Source of the DNA: Psococerastis gibbosa
Taxonomy: Eukaryota > Arthropoda > Insecta > Psocodea > Psocidae
Length of the DNA stretch: 64,000 bases
Direction of reading: 5' to 3'
NCBI GenBank assembly: GCA_963971405.1
Contig: OZ020487.1
Span: 10,451,344 to 10,515,343 of the forward strand
Shown here: one piece after another, positions 43,790 through 55,904 of the stretch
Numbering within the stretch: position 1 is the first letter of the stretch
How the letters are laid out: each line of letters begins with the position of its first letter
The notes under the pieces: model-generated
Told to the model about the DNA's origin: nothing
Database searches by the model: none
What the model saw: the letters and a program-made list of their open reading frames with translations, nothing else
Translations under genes and position numbers: made by a program

Positions 43790-44179
43790 TTGGGGAAAAG
43801 CACAGGCCATGGAAAACAACCACGCCACTAGCAGCATAAGTTTCCCGCGGCGTTGAGCATCGCTGACGCGAAGTGGATGAAGAATCGCGAAGTACCGGTC
43901 CATTGAGACGCACACGAGCACATTTGACGACAGATAGAGACCAAACGCGCGCAAAACCGCGAAGAGCTTGCAGAAGAAATTGCCTGCTGTCCACTGAACC
44001 GTGATCCGCCATCCGATCTCAAGGGGGATCATAATGAGCGTTACGATCAGGTCGGCTATAGTTAGGTGCAGAATCATTAAGCTTATCCGGGACTTGCGAT
44101 GCCTCCCCCGGAGGAGAGTTGTTAGAACTGTTAGGTTGCCGGCTGAAGCGATTACTAGAAGAATACTGTATACTATCAC
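43790..44179 (-). CDS. GPCR exon: TM1-TM4 of AKH/ACP/RPCH-family receptor
   Basis: 130 codons (residues 37-166 of the joined protein) between an acceptor (ctgtttcag) and a donor (CAA|GTAAGT), both phase 0. Visible class A hallmarks: GN in TM1 (N51), HLTIAD in TM2 (D79), the disulphide Cys at the top of TM3 (C106), and the DRY motif at 130-132 within [12 protein letters not shown]. The stretches [20 protein letters not shown] and IPLEIGW are typical of insect AKH, ACP and crustacean RPCH receptors, relatives of the GnRH receptor, which couple at the plasma membrane. Within the family it resembles AKH/ACP receptors more than corazonin receptors, mainly from the TM6-TM7 exons. I cannot choose between AKHR and ACPR by eye. 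Confidence 0.93.
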
Positions 44180-46720
44180 CTGAAACAGAAGAAGGCTTTT
44201 TGCAGTACGATTTTTCTTTGCCGAACAAGTGGAACTCTGAGAGTTTTAACATCAGGGGTTTTAGATCATCGTTAGGGGCAACCTTTTGTATTTTTATTTG
44301 TCACTGTCTTTATTTTATGTTATTTTTGTGTCTTTATTTGTCACTGATGTATTGTATTAGTTCATCACCATTGCGTTGTTTATCATTCTCGATTAAATGC
44401 GGCCAGTTGCGGGCTTCCATTATTATTTTACTAAACTTTAAAATTTGAATTTGCATAATTGTATTGTGTATTTAAAAAAATCTCATAACGCTTTAGAATG
44501 AGGCATTTTTTAATTTTTAGCCTAAAAAAAAATATGTTGAACAATTAATTACCAAGGATAGATAAATTGGTGAATTTTACGATACCGTAGGGACTTCCAT
44601 GTATTTATATTGTCAGGGGCGTAGTTTCAATATAATTCCAGGGGGGGAGGGGGGGGGCAAGATGGCAATTTGGAAAAATTTTAAACAAGGGTGTAACAAT
44701 TTCATCTTTAGTCTGGGCCATTGCCGTATTTTTTCAATCGCAGGACATATGACTCCTCCCCCCCCCCCCTGGGGCCCCAAATGACGCCCCTGTGTATTGT
44801 AATGTACTTCAACGTTGACAATAGCTTAATGTTTTAATGAAAATACCTGAAGCAGGTAGGCAGCACTGAGAAGTTCACAAATTACAACCATAAGTTTTAC
44901 ATGAATTTGCTGAATTTGCATGTTTTTCCCTTTGTGGATTTAACAGTGTGCATTTTTTTTGTCCCATTTTTATCCAATTTGGAAGCTATATGAGGACTCG
45001 TAATGCCATCATTGCATGTACGAGTATTGGAGTATGTAGTAGTCAAATCTAACTGTAAAATATTCTTTAAACAGTGTCTAGTAAGACTGCTGTGAGTACC
45101 TAGTGCTGCTAGTAAGACCTTAGTGATATATTTTTCAGCGATCTTTCCCGATTAGACAATGATTTACCGGGCAATGTTTTGCCTCCCCACCTGTTTTCAT
45201 ATTCATACACCGTCCCCATGTTTACTTCAATTGATTTGGTAATTACCGTACATTGAATTTCAAATTTCAATTCATTTCCCTTGATTGCACGTCGCGTTAT
45301 CCAAACTTTAGTGAACGCAAACGGTACTATACAACAGCAAACAATCTGCCCTGAAGCCAAATTCACCTCTATTTCGATTTTAGAAACTAATTGTCAAAAG
45401 CTTTTGAATCCGGTACCTAGCACATTTTTTTAAATCAACAAAACAAATTCGACACCCCTACTACGCGTTTTTTGTACGAAGTCGGATTTCTCATGATATA
45501 TTGACAAAAAAGCAATAAATGAGAGTAAAAGTGAAAGTTAACATACTTTATGATAGGTTTAATGCAAACTAGCTTAACGGATGTTTTAAATGTCTTTAAA
45601 AAGTCCCTCTAATGACTTTAAGACAGACTTGGTTCTTATTCCTCGAGCAAACTATAATACAAAAAGGATAATAAAAGGTAAACAGTATATACGGTACATA
45701 TTGATTGTTGAATTGTTGTCACTAAAAGCCCGAAGATTGGCTGTATTTTTCTCCTCTGAACCATTCTGGCTAGTTTTCATTTTGGGGAGTCACGCAAAAT
45801 GGGACCTTCTTTAACTAAATGTAAACCAAGCGAACCCTCTCCGAAGAGTAATGCCTTTTTTTAACATGATTAATCTCCATCCTTTCTTTTTGAGTAAACG
45901 TCACTTTAAAGCAGTGTTTTTTGACGAATTAGTAAGACGTTCTATAGAAAGTTACTATAGATTGTAAAGATTATACTGTAAATCGCTTGATATATTTTAT
46001 TCTACGGTACATTTTTTGAATTAAGGGATGGCATCTTTCTCTGCAATTGTCTAACATTTAAAGACATGCCTAGTAATCGGATGGACTTGCAGCTTTGAAC
46101 TTTCAATAAAGGCTTATTTATCTTTATTTATTATTATATTTAATTACATTTTCTATTGTATTATGTAATTCTTTGCCTCGGTCAATGCCCGCCCGATGGA
46201 ATGCGTGGATACCAAAAATTTACGCCAGAGAATGATTGAAAAAAAATCAAGCAGAAAATTCCAATTATTGCTTTTCGTGGAAACAATTTCCGGTGTACTC
46301 GAAGTAATTTACTGGTTTCCTGTTTCCATATCCGGTTATGTTTCACTGAGTTAAATTGTCGAAAAAAATGGATGTTAAATTCGCTGTTGGCTTCAAAAAG
46401 TTTATTAAATCTCTCTTTATTAGCTTTTAATTTACAATGCAGTACTATAAATCATACAAGTAATAAATTGCTCATGTATTCGGGCGTGTTCAAGTCATGT
46501 GACATGTGACATGTGACTTATATTTGCTTCAAATCGGGACACTTGGTTTTAGGATCACTACGAACATTCCATCCTTGAACACACAAAATAAATATATCTA
46601 ATGTGTTGGGAAAGACGTAGAAGTCATTATCGAATTTATACCCTTTTGATGACAAAAATTATTCTAATTTATTCTACTGCACCCTAAAATAATTTATGAT
46701 TTGTACAATAATCAGCGTAC
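44180..46720 (-). other. Receptor intron between the N-terminal and TM1 exons
   Basis: 2541 bp, GT at 46720 and AG at 44181-44180. It holds the hAT MITE at 44614-44792 and otherwise AT-rich sequence with no recognised element. Confidence 0.7.
44614..44792. mobile_element. CAGGGGCGTAGTTT hAT MITE
   Basis: Inverted ends CAGGGGCGTAGTTT and AAATGACGCCCCTG; G9 and C11 tracts. Flanks TATATTGT and TGTATTGT match at 7 of 8. Confidence 0.75.
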
Positions 46721-46851
46721 CTGCATAAGCACATTTGTGGTGAAGGTAGGGGGCGAGTGTTTGATTGTAAAATTTGCGGCAGTGGCGTTAGTTGTATTGC
46801 CCAGGTAGGAAAACAGGTCCTCTTCCATCACTGACTCACATCGCTGCACAT
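46721..46851 (-). CDS. GPCR exon 1 of those found: extracellular N-terminus
   Basis: First recognisable coding exon of the AKH/ACP/RPCH-type receptor. On the minus strand it follows an acceptor (tttttgcag) and ends at a donor (CAG|GTACGC). The frame is open across the exon. The first in-frame ATG (46828) has G at -3 and +4, which favours it as the start; it gives 36 residues beginning MEEDLFSYLGN. The short N-terminus carries three N-glycosylation sequons (N11-T-T, N14-A-T, N19-F-T), as expected for the outside of a peptide GPCR. The last residues (TNVLMQ) run directly into TM1 of the next exon at phase 0. Codons before the ATG are also open (VQRCESV), so a start in an earlier exon outside what I can see is possible. 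It is too short to stand out as an isolated ORF; it was found by looking upstream of TM1. Confidence 0.82.
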
Positions 46852-46997
46852 CTGCAAAAATAAAAAAAGGGAAAATCAGAAAAATACCTTTAGTCTAATA
46901 TAGTAACAAAGTAAAATGGGATACAGTTTATATTGCTTGCATGAACCTGTTACGCCCTAGTCCAAAGAGCAAGGCCGTACCCAGGGCCCAATTGATG

Positions 46998-47340
46998 AGA
47001 TTTTTGTTTTACCCTATATTGTCATTGTCCATTTTATTTTAACTTCCGGATGGTAAAATTTATTAATGATCATAGAATAAAATCACGATTTGCAAACAAT
47101 AACAAACTAAAATTAAACAATATAGCGTCGTCTGGAGATGATAAATAATTTTAATTAATTTCTTGAAATCGAACGAATTATTTCATAACTTAAATCATAA
47201 AATTTCTTGCAGACTTACAAAATTGGAAAAAATTGAAACAAAAAATGGTCAATTATTGAAGACAAGTGGAATGATGTTAAAAATATAAATGATGTTTCCG
47301 TCAATGACATTATAAAAATTAAAAAAAAATTGACAAGTAG
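46998..47340. mobile_element. Degenerate member of the F1-F4 foldback family
   Basis: Keeps the loop region (TGATCATAGAATAAAATCAC, AACAAACTAAAATTAAACAA) and TTCCGTCAATGACATT, but the arms have decayed. Confidence 0.4.
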
Positions 47341-47421
47341 AATAGCGGCTTAAGCAATATCTATAAGTAAATCCATTCATCATTCATAAATATTTACATA
47401 ATTAAATATCTATTGTACTTG

Positions 47422-47592
47422 CAGCCTGATCGAGGCGATTATAATACCGGGGTTAAATAAATACCCTAGGATTATAACTGTAAACAAACAAATTTTGAAT
47501 AGCACTTTCCATTATAAAATTATCTTGTTTACATTTTTAATACCAGGGGATTAAATAAATACCGGTATTATAATCGCCTCGATCAGGCTGCT
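47422..47592. mobile_element. CAGCAGCCTGATC foldback MITE, short version
   Basis: Arms CAGCCTGATCGAGGCGATTA, TAATACCGG and CCGGTATTATAATCGCCTCG, ATCAGGCTGCTG. Same terminal motif as 9571-10330. A decayed relative may lie at 60580-60720. Confidence 0.7.
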
Positions 47593-47599
47593 GCTCTAA

Positions 47600-48540
47600 A
47601 TCGAAATCTACTATTAGTAGATATAGTATGGAATTAGCATTGAATGCCTATTGAGGCTGCCAGATAGTTTACATCCACAGCAATAAACAGCCTTAACTAT
47701 CCAACTCATTAAAGCAGCAGCCACAATATTGGATTTCCTCAACAACACGTTATTGTTTGTTTGTTATGTTGGATAGCCTGCCCCCATCAAAATATTCCGG
47801 CCGCGGAGCATTAATCAAAATGCATTTGATTTAGTCGTGGCAGGATGAGGACAGCTGTCTGCTTCCACTTTACCGGAAATTGCAAACAATACAGTCCTCA
47901 AAACCTGCGAGGTTTCGGTTTCGGTGAATTACCCCATTCAGCGACATTTTGTGAAGCGTTAGCTGAACTTGACAGGCTAATCTTTGGAGACTTTACTTAT
48001 TGTGCCTCTATTTAGCGGTGGAGCAGAATTCAGTTGAGAGTTTCGCGAGGGTAACAATTAACAACTAATCAGTGATGCTGCCAACTCCTGCGAAGAATTA
48101 AATCTTTGAAAGTCGCGGTTAAAAGATGGCCGCAGTTCAACCGTATAGTCGGGCTGCTAGCACAAATAACAATTTCTATGCAGTCTTGTTAGTTCTGTCG
48201 TATGATTCATCAGACGCGGCACTAAGGGGGAAGAGGAAGAAGTAAGATTCATCAGATTCAGAACCCGGGGTGAATCTGAGGCACCATAGTATAATAAATA
48301 AATCTGCTACATGTAAGGACGATTTGAATCTGAATTTGGGTATTACACTTCCCAATGTTACACCTATATTTATTGATGTGTAATAATGTGTAATAACCCC
48401 AATGTCAGAACAGCCCACCAGAGAACAAGAAGGGATAAGATAAGGAATTCAGGGGTGAGAAGAGAGTACGGAGTGGAAAAACAGAGGGTGAAGCAGATAG
48501 TGAGTGGTTTAGGAGTGTGAAGGAAATGGCAGGAGGAAGA
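47600..48540. other. Unassigned upstream flank
   Basis: No exon or promoter motif that I can defend. A non-coding first exon of the receptor could lie here or further upstream. Confidence 0.4.
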
Positions 48541-48683
48541 GGCAGTGGGAACACGAAGGAGAGGCAGATCAAGGAAGCGATAAAGAAACCAGATTGAGGA
48601 GGATCTCAGAAGATTTGGACTGGTACCAGAGGAAGCGTTGAGTAATCAGAATTGGAGATTCATGAAGGAGTGGAGAACGCTCT
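48541..48683 (+). pseudogene. LINE or pol-tail remnant
   Basis: Reads RRRGRSRKR, stop, RNQIEEDLRRFGLVPEEALS then NQNWRFMKEWRTL and stop. The RGRPRKRW-xQ-x-EEDL-R pattern is common at the C-terminal end of LINE polyproteins. It has a nonsense codon in place of the usual Trp. Confidence 0.5.
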
Positions 48684-48699
48684 AGTATCCCAGGCAGGA

Positions 48700-50380
48700 T
48701 ATGATGAACTAAAAATGTACCATATACAAAACAATTATATTATGTATACGGTGCAGCATATTTGCTCCTTGCTGAAAATAAAGCACTGACCTAGTAACCC
48801 AAATTAATAGTCGTCAGCTTGCTAATCGTCAATTTAAAACTTCATCAACTCCAACAACAACAACAACAAAAAAGGTATAATACAAATGAACTCATGGAAA
48901 ACCATTAAAAATGTCAAATCCAGCCCATCTGAATAGGTAGGCTTATACGTAAAATTTTATTCAAACCAAATCAAAACATGGAGACCATACAAATACAACA
49001 TGGTAGATATGTAGAGCTTGAAAGTTTTAGTTTACCTGAGTAAAGTATTAACGAGGAAACTATTGTGGCTTTAAATTGCATTTATACGGAAAACATACGT
49101 TTTGATGTTTCCGTCTGACAACTTCAACTGGGTTAAAGCTGACAAGCTGTCGTGTTCGCTATGATTTTGAGTGGGAAATGTTAATTTGTTTATTGAATAG
49201 CTGCAGGTTATCTGAATCAGTTTCAGGTAAAAAAAATATTGGAAGTCTGACTTGGCTTGGCTTAGTTTAAACATCAAATATCAGATGAAATATCAACCAT
49301 AGAAAGACGAACAGAAAAAATGAAAAAAAAATTATGTGCATTTTCATATAATTATGATAGGATACCTGTTTCTTACACAGAAAATCGACTTTATAGGGTG
49401 GTACTCTAGTTCGCTCTTAATTGACGATTGACGATACTGATTACAGTAAACACTGGTTTGAAACACACGTAAAAAATGCACTACGAGCTTAGTTGGAATT
49501 GGAGCATGTAAAAGGCACGGAGGAAGGGGGGCACATAAGGGTGGTTCCACCCAAGGACGGACACAGCTAGGTGACAGGGGGAATCAGGGGTGTCGCTGCC
49601 CCTTAATATTTTAACAAGTATTTTGTATTACGTTATAATTTAATCAATACTAAATACGTTTATTCTATTTTCACTCTTTGACCCCCCCACCCCCCCCCCC
49701 CCCAATTCCAAATGGACTGGATCCGCTTTGGCCCCAGCAAATACATAGAAGGTATTTAGTATTCAATAGGGTTATACCGCGACGGGCTCGCGCTGCCCGT
49801 GTGTATTAACCCATTTGAACTGAAGAATGCTGAATGCATCTGGACGGGACCGTTGCGGCAAAGTCGTCCCATATGCACAGAACATATTTGCCTCGCGCGG
49901 CAATTAAATTGAAATTTAACGTTTTGGCGGGTAAACCCATTTGTTCATGCCACCTCTCTCTTTTGGGAAACTTTGTAGGTTGAAGTTGACAAGTTGTAGC
50001 ATGTTTTTGTTTGAAAATTTTAATGTGTGTCTGTTTTTGTTGTAAGAGCCTGAGAGTTGCAGAGATTTAGCGTTTGCTGCCAAACTTATTTGACGCGTGA
50101 AATTGCGCGCCACTTTTCAAACTGTGTCGTTTTTCGCTTCATAAGTGGTTTATGACTTTGCTCATTTGAGTTTAACGTGGAGATAATTAATAGTCTGGTG
50201 TTTCTACCAGTTTTATGTCATGCAGTAGTTGGAGAAAGACGATGGGGATTTGAGAAGAGCTGCTGTATGCAAATGAACCCATTGCTTATCTTTAATATTA
50301 TTCAAGGCGTATTCAACACAGAAATAGGGGATCCTGAAAAATCTGGACAATACGTGAACCCACGATCTATGATCTTACGA
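48700..50380. other. Unassigned flank with one weak G/C-tract MITE
   Basis: 49552-49730 begins CAAGGACGGACACAGC and ends GGACTGGATCCGCTTTG with a long C tract; the putative duplication is poor (GTTCCACC/GCCCCAGC). The rest holds nothing recognised. Confidence 0.4.
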
Positions 50381-50384
50381 CTTC

Positions 50385-50550
50385 GGTGGCAAGTTGGTAA
50401 TGTGCTTGTACTTGTTTGAGTATCTACACACCTTGCGGTCGGAGACGTGTCGTACCTCGACACAAGCACCTATTAGGTGACTTAGTGAGGCGATTGGAGA
50501 GGTTAATCGGATGCATTCATTAAAGTGTCTTGTATGCGATTTAATCTTTC
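50385..50550 (+). repeat. SINE-like repeat family B copy
   Basis: Forward copy: GGTGGCAAGTTGGTAATGTG, ACCTTGCGGTCGGAGACGTG, AGAGGTTAATCGGATGCATT. 50610-50660 is a single arm related to the 16501 foldback. Confidence 0.55.
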
Positions 50551-51750
50551 ATTAAATGACAAAAAAAAAAGAATCTATGCTTTTCAGAAGAAAAAAAATC
50601 GTATCGGATTTGGGGGGTGTATCTACCTACATTTTGTGTAGCTACCATATCCTCTTAAGCAATGAATGTCATTGCTCTTTATAAGCGTCGTCTTGATCCC
50701 GTGAAGTGACTTTGACAGTGGAGAAAAAAAATTAAAATAGGAAACCATGGTGATGTTACATTTTGGAATCACAGAACTATTTCAATACACACGACTGATT
50801 AAAAATATTTTATGCCATGATTCTTTGAATGACTACTGCCTTATCATGATGTTAAAAATACTTCTGAACATTAAACATATCGGCATCGCTATCACAACAT
50901 TAATTGTAGACTAAACTATGAATGATAATAATATCCGAATTAATGCAACAAAAGTGTGTTCTGAACATGATAAAATGATAAATAATAGACGCAGGATGGG
51001 TAGGTGTGTGGGTAAAATTAATGCATTTAATGTTTGATAAAAAAGAAAAATAATAATTTTATTGTTATGATAATATCTTATCATAATAACTCGTAAGAAT
51101 CAATTACCCCAAGGTCAAGAGTGCATTGCAAAGTTTGATTCAAATCTCTTGACATTTTCTATTCGTGGGAAGCCACTTCTTTAAAAGTGTTGTGATGCTG
51201 TGGATTTCCCAGTAAACACCCAAGGTTTCAGAATGTGTGGGAAAAAAGGGTAAAAATCGGGAACAAAGGTTCAAAATTATTTGAATGATTATTCCATTCA
51301 AAGAAAGTTGCAAAAGGTTGAAGGGAAAAGGGCTTCCTTTTCAAATATTATTGTAGCTTATACCCAGGAGATGTGGTTTAATAATACTGGTAGGTAAAAG
51401 AGCAAAATCGAAGGAAAGCATTTCTTCCATTTCCGAAAGAGAATTAAATTTTCCTTATAAAAATATTGTACTTACTACAGTATGATTGAAAGAACAATTG
51501 TACATTTTAGTTTGTTAGGTATACAGAATATATTAGATATTTATGTGATATTGTAGCAATGGGTTATAACTTGGGGAAATTTGTGAAATGCAAGCTGTCT
51601 AATCACTCGAGGCGAAGCGAGGCGAGGGCTGAGATCGGGTGGTTACAGAGGTTGCATCCAGTCCAACTAACCGTTCGTTTAATAAAAATGGCATTATTTA
51701 TTTATTTACTGATTATTATTATATTTACATATACAGTATATATCCGGTAG

Positions 51751-51905
51751 GGAAACATGGTAGGCCTTGTCCTGGTCACCTCCGAACTAATCGTGTGACT
51801 TCATTGTGTTTCCCAAGTGGTTCGGAATCCACTATAATCAGGAGGTCCACTGTCCTATGGGCTGGCATAGGACAGTCAAGTCGGGGTCGCTCTATGGGCC
51901 CAAAT
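51751..51905 (-). repeat. Dispersed repeat family C copy, partial
   Basis: GGTCACCTCCGAACTAATCG, TTCGGAATCCACTATAATCA, GGAGGTCCACTG. 50660-51750 and 51910-52630 are unassigned. Confidence 0.5.
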
Positions 51906-52634
51906 TTGAGGCTTAAGTCGTTATTAACCCGACGAACACTACTACTACTACTACTATACAGTATATAATGCATTTCTAACAGGGGATGATACCAACAACA
52001 CGTACACACAGCGCATCATAACTAGAGTGTATAAGGGTGATGAGTTTATAATTTGTAGTAATGTAATGTAATTGTACCAATTGATACTCCACCCCCCCCC
52101 CCCTCCCTCCGTCTGCCTAATACAGTATGTGCTGATTGCTTTGATGAATGTTTACTATTGATTCCTTAAAGTGCTTTCAGGGTATCTCATAATTATTAAA
52201 TCATTTCCGATTTATAGCCGCAAGGCATCAGCATGCTCTTCAAATATTACCTGCTCGATATCATTTCGCAAAGCAAAAAGTAATTAATCACGAATGGAAT
52301 TGAAGCCACGGCTTGTGTATATTTTATATGAATTAAAACCGAGCGCTTTGCTGTTGATTCCAAATTCACTGAAGTGCTACGACTATATTTTGTAACTAAA
52401 GGGTCAAAAACTATTGTTGTGTGGTGTTCTACTGTACAGTAGGTAGTTGACCAAGGAATCTCGACCACTACACTTTCCCATTCCCTTTCTACTTCAGCTG
52501 ATTCTGCTGTTATTAGCAGAGGTTCGCAAGGTTATGCGTTGTATTGGGCTACAAGAAAACTTATGGCGGAAGCCTAATGCTATGAAGTAATTTAGAAAAA
52601 GGATACACTTGAAATAGATAAAATATGCAGTCTT

Positions 52635-53606
52635 GCATGTCTTTAATTTTCATTGGACGAATTTCCATTGGAAGAATTTTAGGTCTTTGGGCCCACTCTT
52701 ACAATTAACCCATATCATTGAATATATAACACAAGTGTTATAACTAGTGTTATATATTCAATGCCCATATGTATGCGTCCGTAAGACCTAGGCCTATATT
52801 TTTCTTTTATATTTTAGTTTTAGAGTAGGGTAAATTGTTATAGGTCTTCTTGTGAGGCTTTACAATTATTGTGTTTAAATTGTTCTATATTTAATGCACA
52901 TTCATTCATTCATTCACTCACTATTATACGACTTTTTTTTTCAATCTCCGATAGGCTACACAAATTGACGTTGGGCTTGGTATTTCACAAGCCCAAGTCG
53001 GGGTATTGGTATTCGTTTTCAACTAGCAATAATCGCACCTCGGTAAAACTTCATTGGTTACCTTCGATATTGCTGCTGCGCATATAGCCAACGTCAAGGG
53101 CTACTTGAATTCATTGGCGGCAATATTCTTTGATGAGGGTATTGTCCACAGATATGACAAATGTCTCAATCTCTAGGGTGATTATGTCGAAAGTAAGTGC
53201 ATCAATCTTTTGATAATAAAATTATTGTTTTATATGAATTTGTCTGTTATTGATAGCCTATCGGAGTTGAAAAATAACAGGCCTCGCTAGAAATGTTTTT
53301 CGTGGCGGTTGGAAGTAACCTCAATATATTTAAAACTGCATTGCATCTAGTGTACGCTGAAAACATTTCGGGGGGTTGAAGGTTGACCCCCCCCCCCCTC
53401 TGGTTACGGCCATAACATACAGTAGACTAGGTACATTGCATATTAATTTTGATTTCAAATTTCTGATACTTAATACTTCATTTAATATACGAAGTTATTA
53501 ATGATTTAGTGGATTTAGCCTATTTGATTTACAGATACCGAATTGTCTTTAATTTCCATTGGACGAATTTTAGGCCTTTGGGCCCACTCTTACAATAACC
53601 CATAAT
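52635..53606. repeat. Direct repeats flanking a foldback
   Basis: 52645-52715 and 53546-53606 share TTCATTGGACGAATTT/TCCATTGGACGAATTT and CTTTGGGCCCACTCTTACAA. Between them a foldback at about 52938-53275 has arms CAATCTCCGATAGGCTA and TAGCCTATCGGAGTTG. It is too short for an LTR pair; more likely a segmental duplication. Confidence 0.45.
52716..52763. mobile_element. 48-bp palindromic element
   Basis: Ends CATTGAATATATAACAC and GTGTTATATATTCAATG as in the 36-bp element at 12121. Exact 7-bp duplication CCCATAT (52709-52715, 52764-52770). The paralogous stretch near 53595 reads AACCCATAATC without the insert, an apparent unoccupied site. Confidence 0.65.
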
Positions 53607-53609
53607 CAA

Positions 53610-54200
53610 TCATCATTTAAAATAGTGTACATTTTTAGTTTTTAGGGTTAGCAGGAAAACACGGCTTTATAGTCTTATTGTTCGCCTTTTGTTTATTTGC
53701 AATAAAGTAGTTTTTTATTTCATTCCTTCATTCATTTTTATTCATTCGAATACATTATTACAAATTAATCCCACCAGCGCAACGCTCATCTGAGCTCCCG
53801 TGGAGACATCTTCATCTGGCAATTGAATTTTTTTTAACTTATTGCTATGAGTTGCGTCTTGGATTAATTTGCAGGCTACAGGAGACCGATCAATTATATT
53901 AAAATATATTGTAGTTTTCTACAGCTCCGTTTGCTGCGTTTGCCATTATTTCATACATCATAATTTATATTATTTTTTAATATATATTTTATTTATAATT
54001 TTTGGTGTTACAGTTATAAATTTTACTTTGGGTTAAATTTATGACCCCTGTAATTCTTTTGAAAGAACTGCTCAGCGCACACGCGACAAGGTTACATTTC
54101 TAAATCAATTTCATACTCATCATCTATTGATCATAATGGAAATACCAGAATGACCCATAACTTAGCACGTAACCCATAGCGGAGTTATAAATAAATAAAT
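53610..54200. other. Unassigned AT-rich flank
   Basis: Nothing recognised beyond (ATTC)n near 53730-53750, possibly a decayed LINE tail. Confidence 0.45.
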
Positions 54201-54204
54201 ATTG

Positions 54205-54412
54205 ACTTTTTTGTTCTATTACTAAGCCAACCTAGCGGAGTTAGGGCTATTATAAGCCCTCTATTACACTCAACTAGGAAAGCCTGAGACCGCCTCGCCT
54301 GCTTTACTTGCCCTCCGAAGCATTACCAGAAAATGTAGCAAGTGTGGGACTCGAACCAACAACCATTCGGGTGAAAGTTGGAGCCTCTACCACTACTCTA
54401 CATGTCCTGACA
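54205..54412 (-). mobile_element. tRNA-derived SINE family A
   Basis: Minus copy with head ACATGTAGAGTAGTGGTAGA, B box GGTTCGAGTCC and the end TAGGTTGGCTTAGTAATAG; tail complement of AATAAATAAATATTG. Confidence 0.75.
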
Positions 54413-54495
54413 TCCTCATTGTTTCCAGGGGAAATCTCAATTTCATACCCTTCCTACCCTTGCTGGATAGTGGCCTGGTTTCGGTTAGTTAGTTA

Positions 54496-54815
54496 GTTAG
54501 TTTACGTGTCCGGGCCATCAGGACACGTTCCGCCAGAAAATTGCGGCCTGGATGGCCTTGTCAGTTCCCTGGTCCAAGTCCCCTTGCGTGATAGGGCAGC
54601 TCATCCTTGGACAGATCAGAAGATGCCGATCGTCCTGCAGGGCTCCGCAGTCGCACATGGGGTTATGGGTTAGCTTTGTTATCTGACATGTGCAATGCAC
54701 TACAATGTGATGTTGTACTAGTCCAAGAGACCCACCGCGGCCCCACTCGAAATAGACCAAAGATAGAAGGAATGTCCCTCATCATTGAGAGGCCTCACGA
54801 TCAATATGGTTTCGG
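54496..54815. pseudogene. Rearranged LINE: C-terminus on minus, endonuclease on plus
   Basis: Minus 54675-54516 reads ITKLTHNPMCDCGALQDDRH, LLICPRM... and ends AAIFWRNVS stop, followed by a TAAC-repeat tail: a LINE C-terminus akin to 38580-38850. Plus 54676-54810 reads LLSDMCNALQCDVVLVQETH, RGPTRNRPKIEGMSLIIERP, the AP-endonuclease start (VxLxQETH). The two halves face opposite ways, as in 5' inversion by twin priming, with most of the ORF missing between them. Confidence 0.6.
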
Positions 54816-55455
54816 TAGTGATCTATATTAAGCTCCCAGAAATAATATGGTGAATGTTCGGTAGGGAGGGGGGGGGGGGGGTCCTGGAGGGAGGCTTGAG
54901 AATGGGAAGGCTTTGTCATTTAATTCTGCAAACGTGATCACAGCAAATAGGATAGACTTGTGCGTAATCGTAATAATAATTACAAATATGGCCGGCATTA
55001 TTAGGCATTATGGGAGAACCAGGGTATAGGAGGTCGGTGACGTCATATTACTGTATTTCTCGGGGAATTGTGTTGAAATAGGGTTAAAGGTACGTTCAAA
55101 TTTGGTTAGAGACATTCCATCCGATAACAATTTAAATATAAACTTTATTTCAATTTGAATGAAATTATCATTTTCAGATTAGTGCATTTAGAATTCAAAT
55201 ATAAATTAAAAATATAAATATAAAATTAACTTGCTACGAGGCATTCCATGCGATAACCAATCGGCATCGAGAAAACTGTGATAATTTCAAATTCACAATT
55301 TCCCGCATGAAAAAATTTAATTAAAAATGTAGACAGCACATCAATATAGGCCCGAAAATATAGCCCAGTGTCCAAAGACAGATTTTATGGCAACAGATCT
55401 GCTGAAAGGTGGTGCTTAGTGGAGAAATTCTGAAATTCTGCCTTTGTGCACCAAT

Positions 55456-55778
55456 CAGGGGCGTAAAATGGGAGGGGGACACGGTCTATTTTGCCCCCAC
55501 AGCCCCTTTTGGGGGGCTTTGCCCCCCCCCCCCCCAGCCTCGAGCATTATAAGACGTGTTTCGTGGAGACCCCCTGGCCCCTTTGCAGCAATATGAATAC
55601 AACCATTCCTTTATTAACCCTGTAAAATCCACAGCTATACTTAACTGCTATTAAAATGCGTAAAACCCTATACTTTTTTGCTGTTATATTTTCAATTTTT
55701 CCTTATCCTGCCTGATGATGACATATAAGGTCTACTTAGTTTTCCCCCCCGCCGCCATTCTAAAACTTTACGCCTCTG
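55456..55778 (+). mobile_element. CAGGGGCGTAAAA hAT MITE
   Basis: Inverted ends CAGGGGCGTAAAA and ACTTTACGCCTCTG; exact 8-bp duplication GCACCAAT (55448-55455, 55779-55786). G and C tracts and the family body (CTCGAGCATTATAAGACGTG) present. 54840-55440 is unassigned. Confidence 0.85.
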
Positions 55779-55904
55779 GCACCAATGACTCCCATCTCAA
55801 CAGAACTGCAGCGTATCTATAACTGCAAAGGCTTTCACGGCCGGAGTCGAATGAGGAACCAGTAGAATCCGGGCTGATGGGCCGTGGTCGAAGTGAAAGT
55901 GAAC

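Noticed and set aside
43828-44252. Alternative frames overlapping the TM1-TM4 exon on both strands
   Set aside because: Shadows of the receptor exon, which has splice sites and family motifs in its own frame.
52635-53606. Small LTR retrotransposon
   Set aside because: The direct repeats are only about 60-70 bp, lack TG...CA ends and primer-binding or polypurine sites, and enclose no coding sequence.
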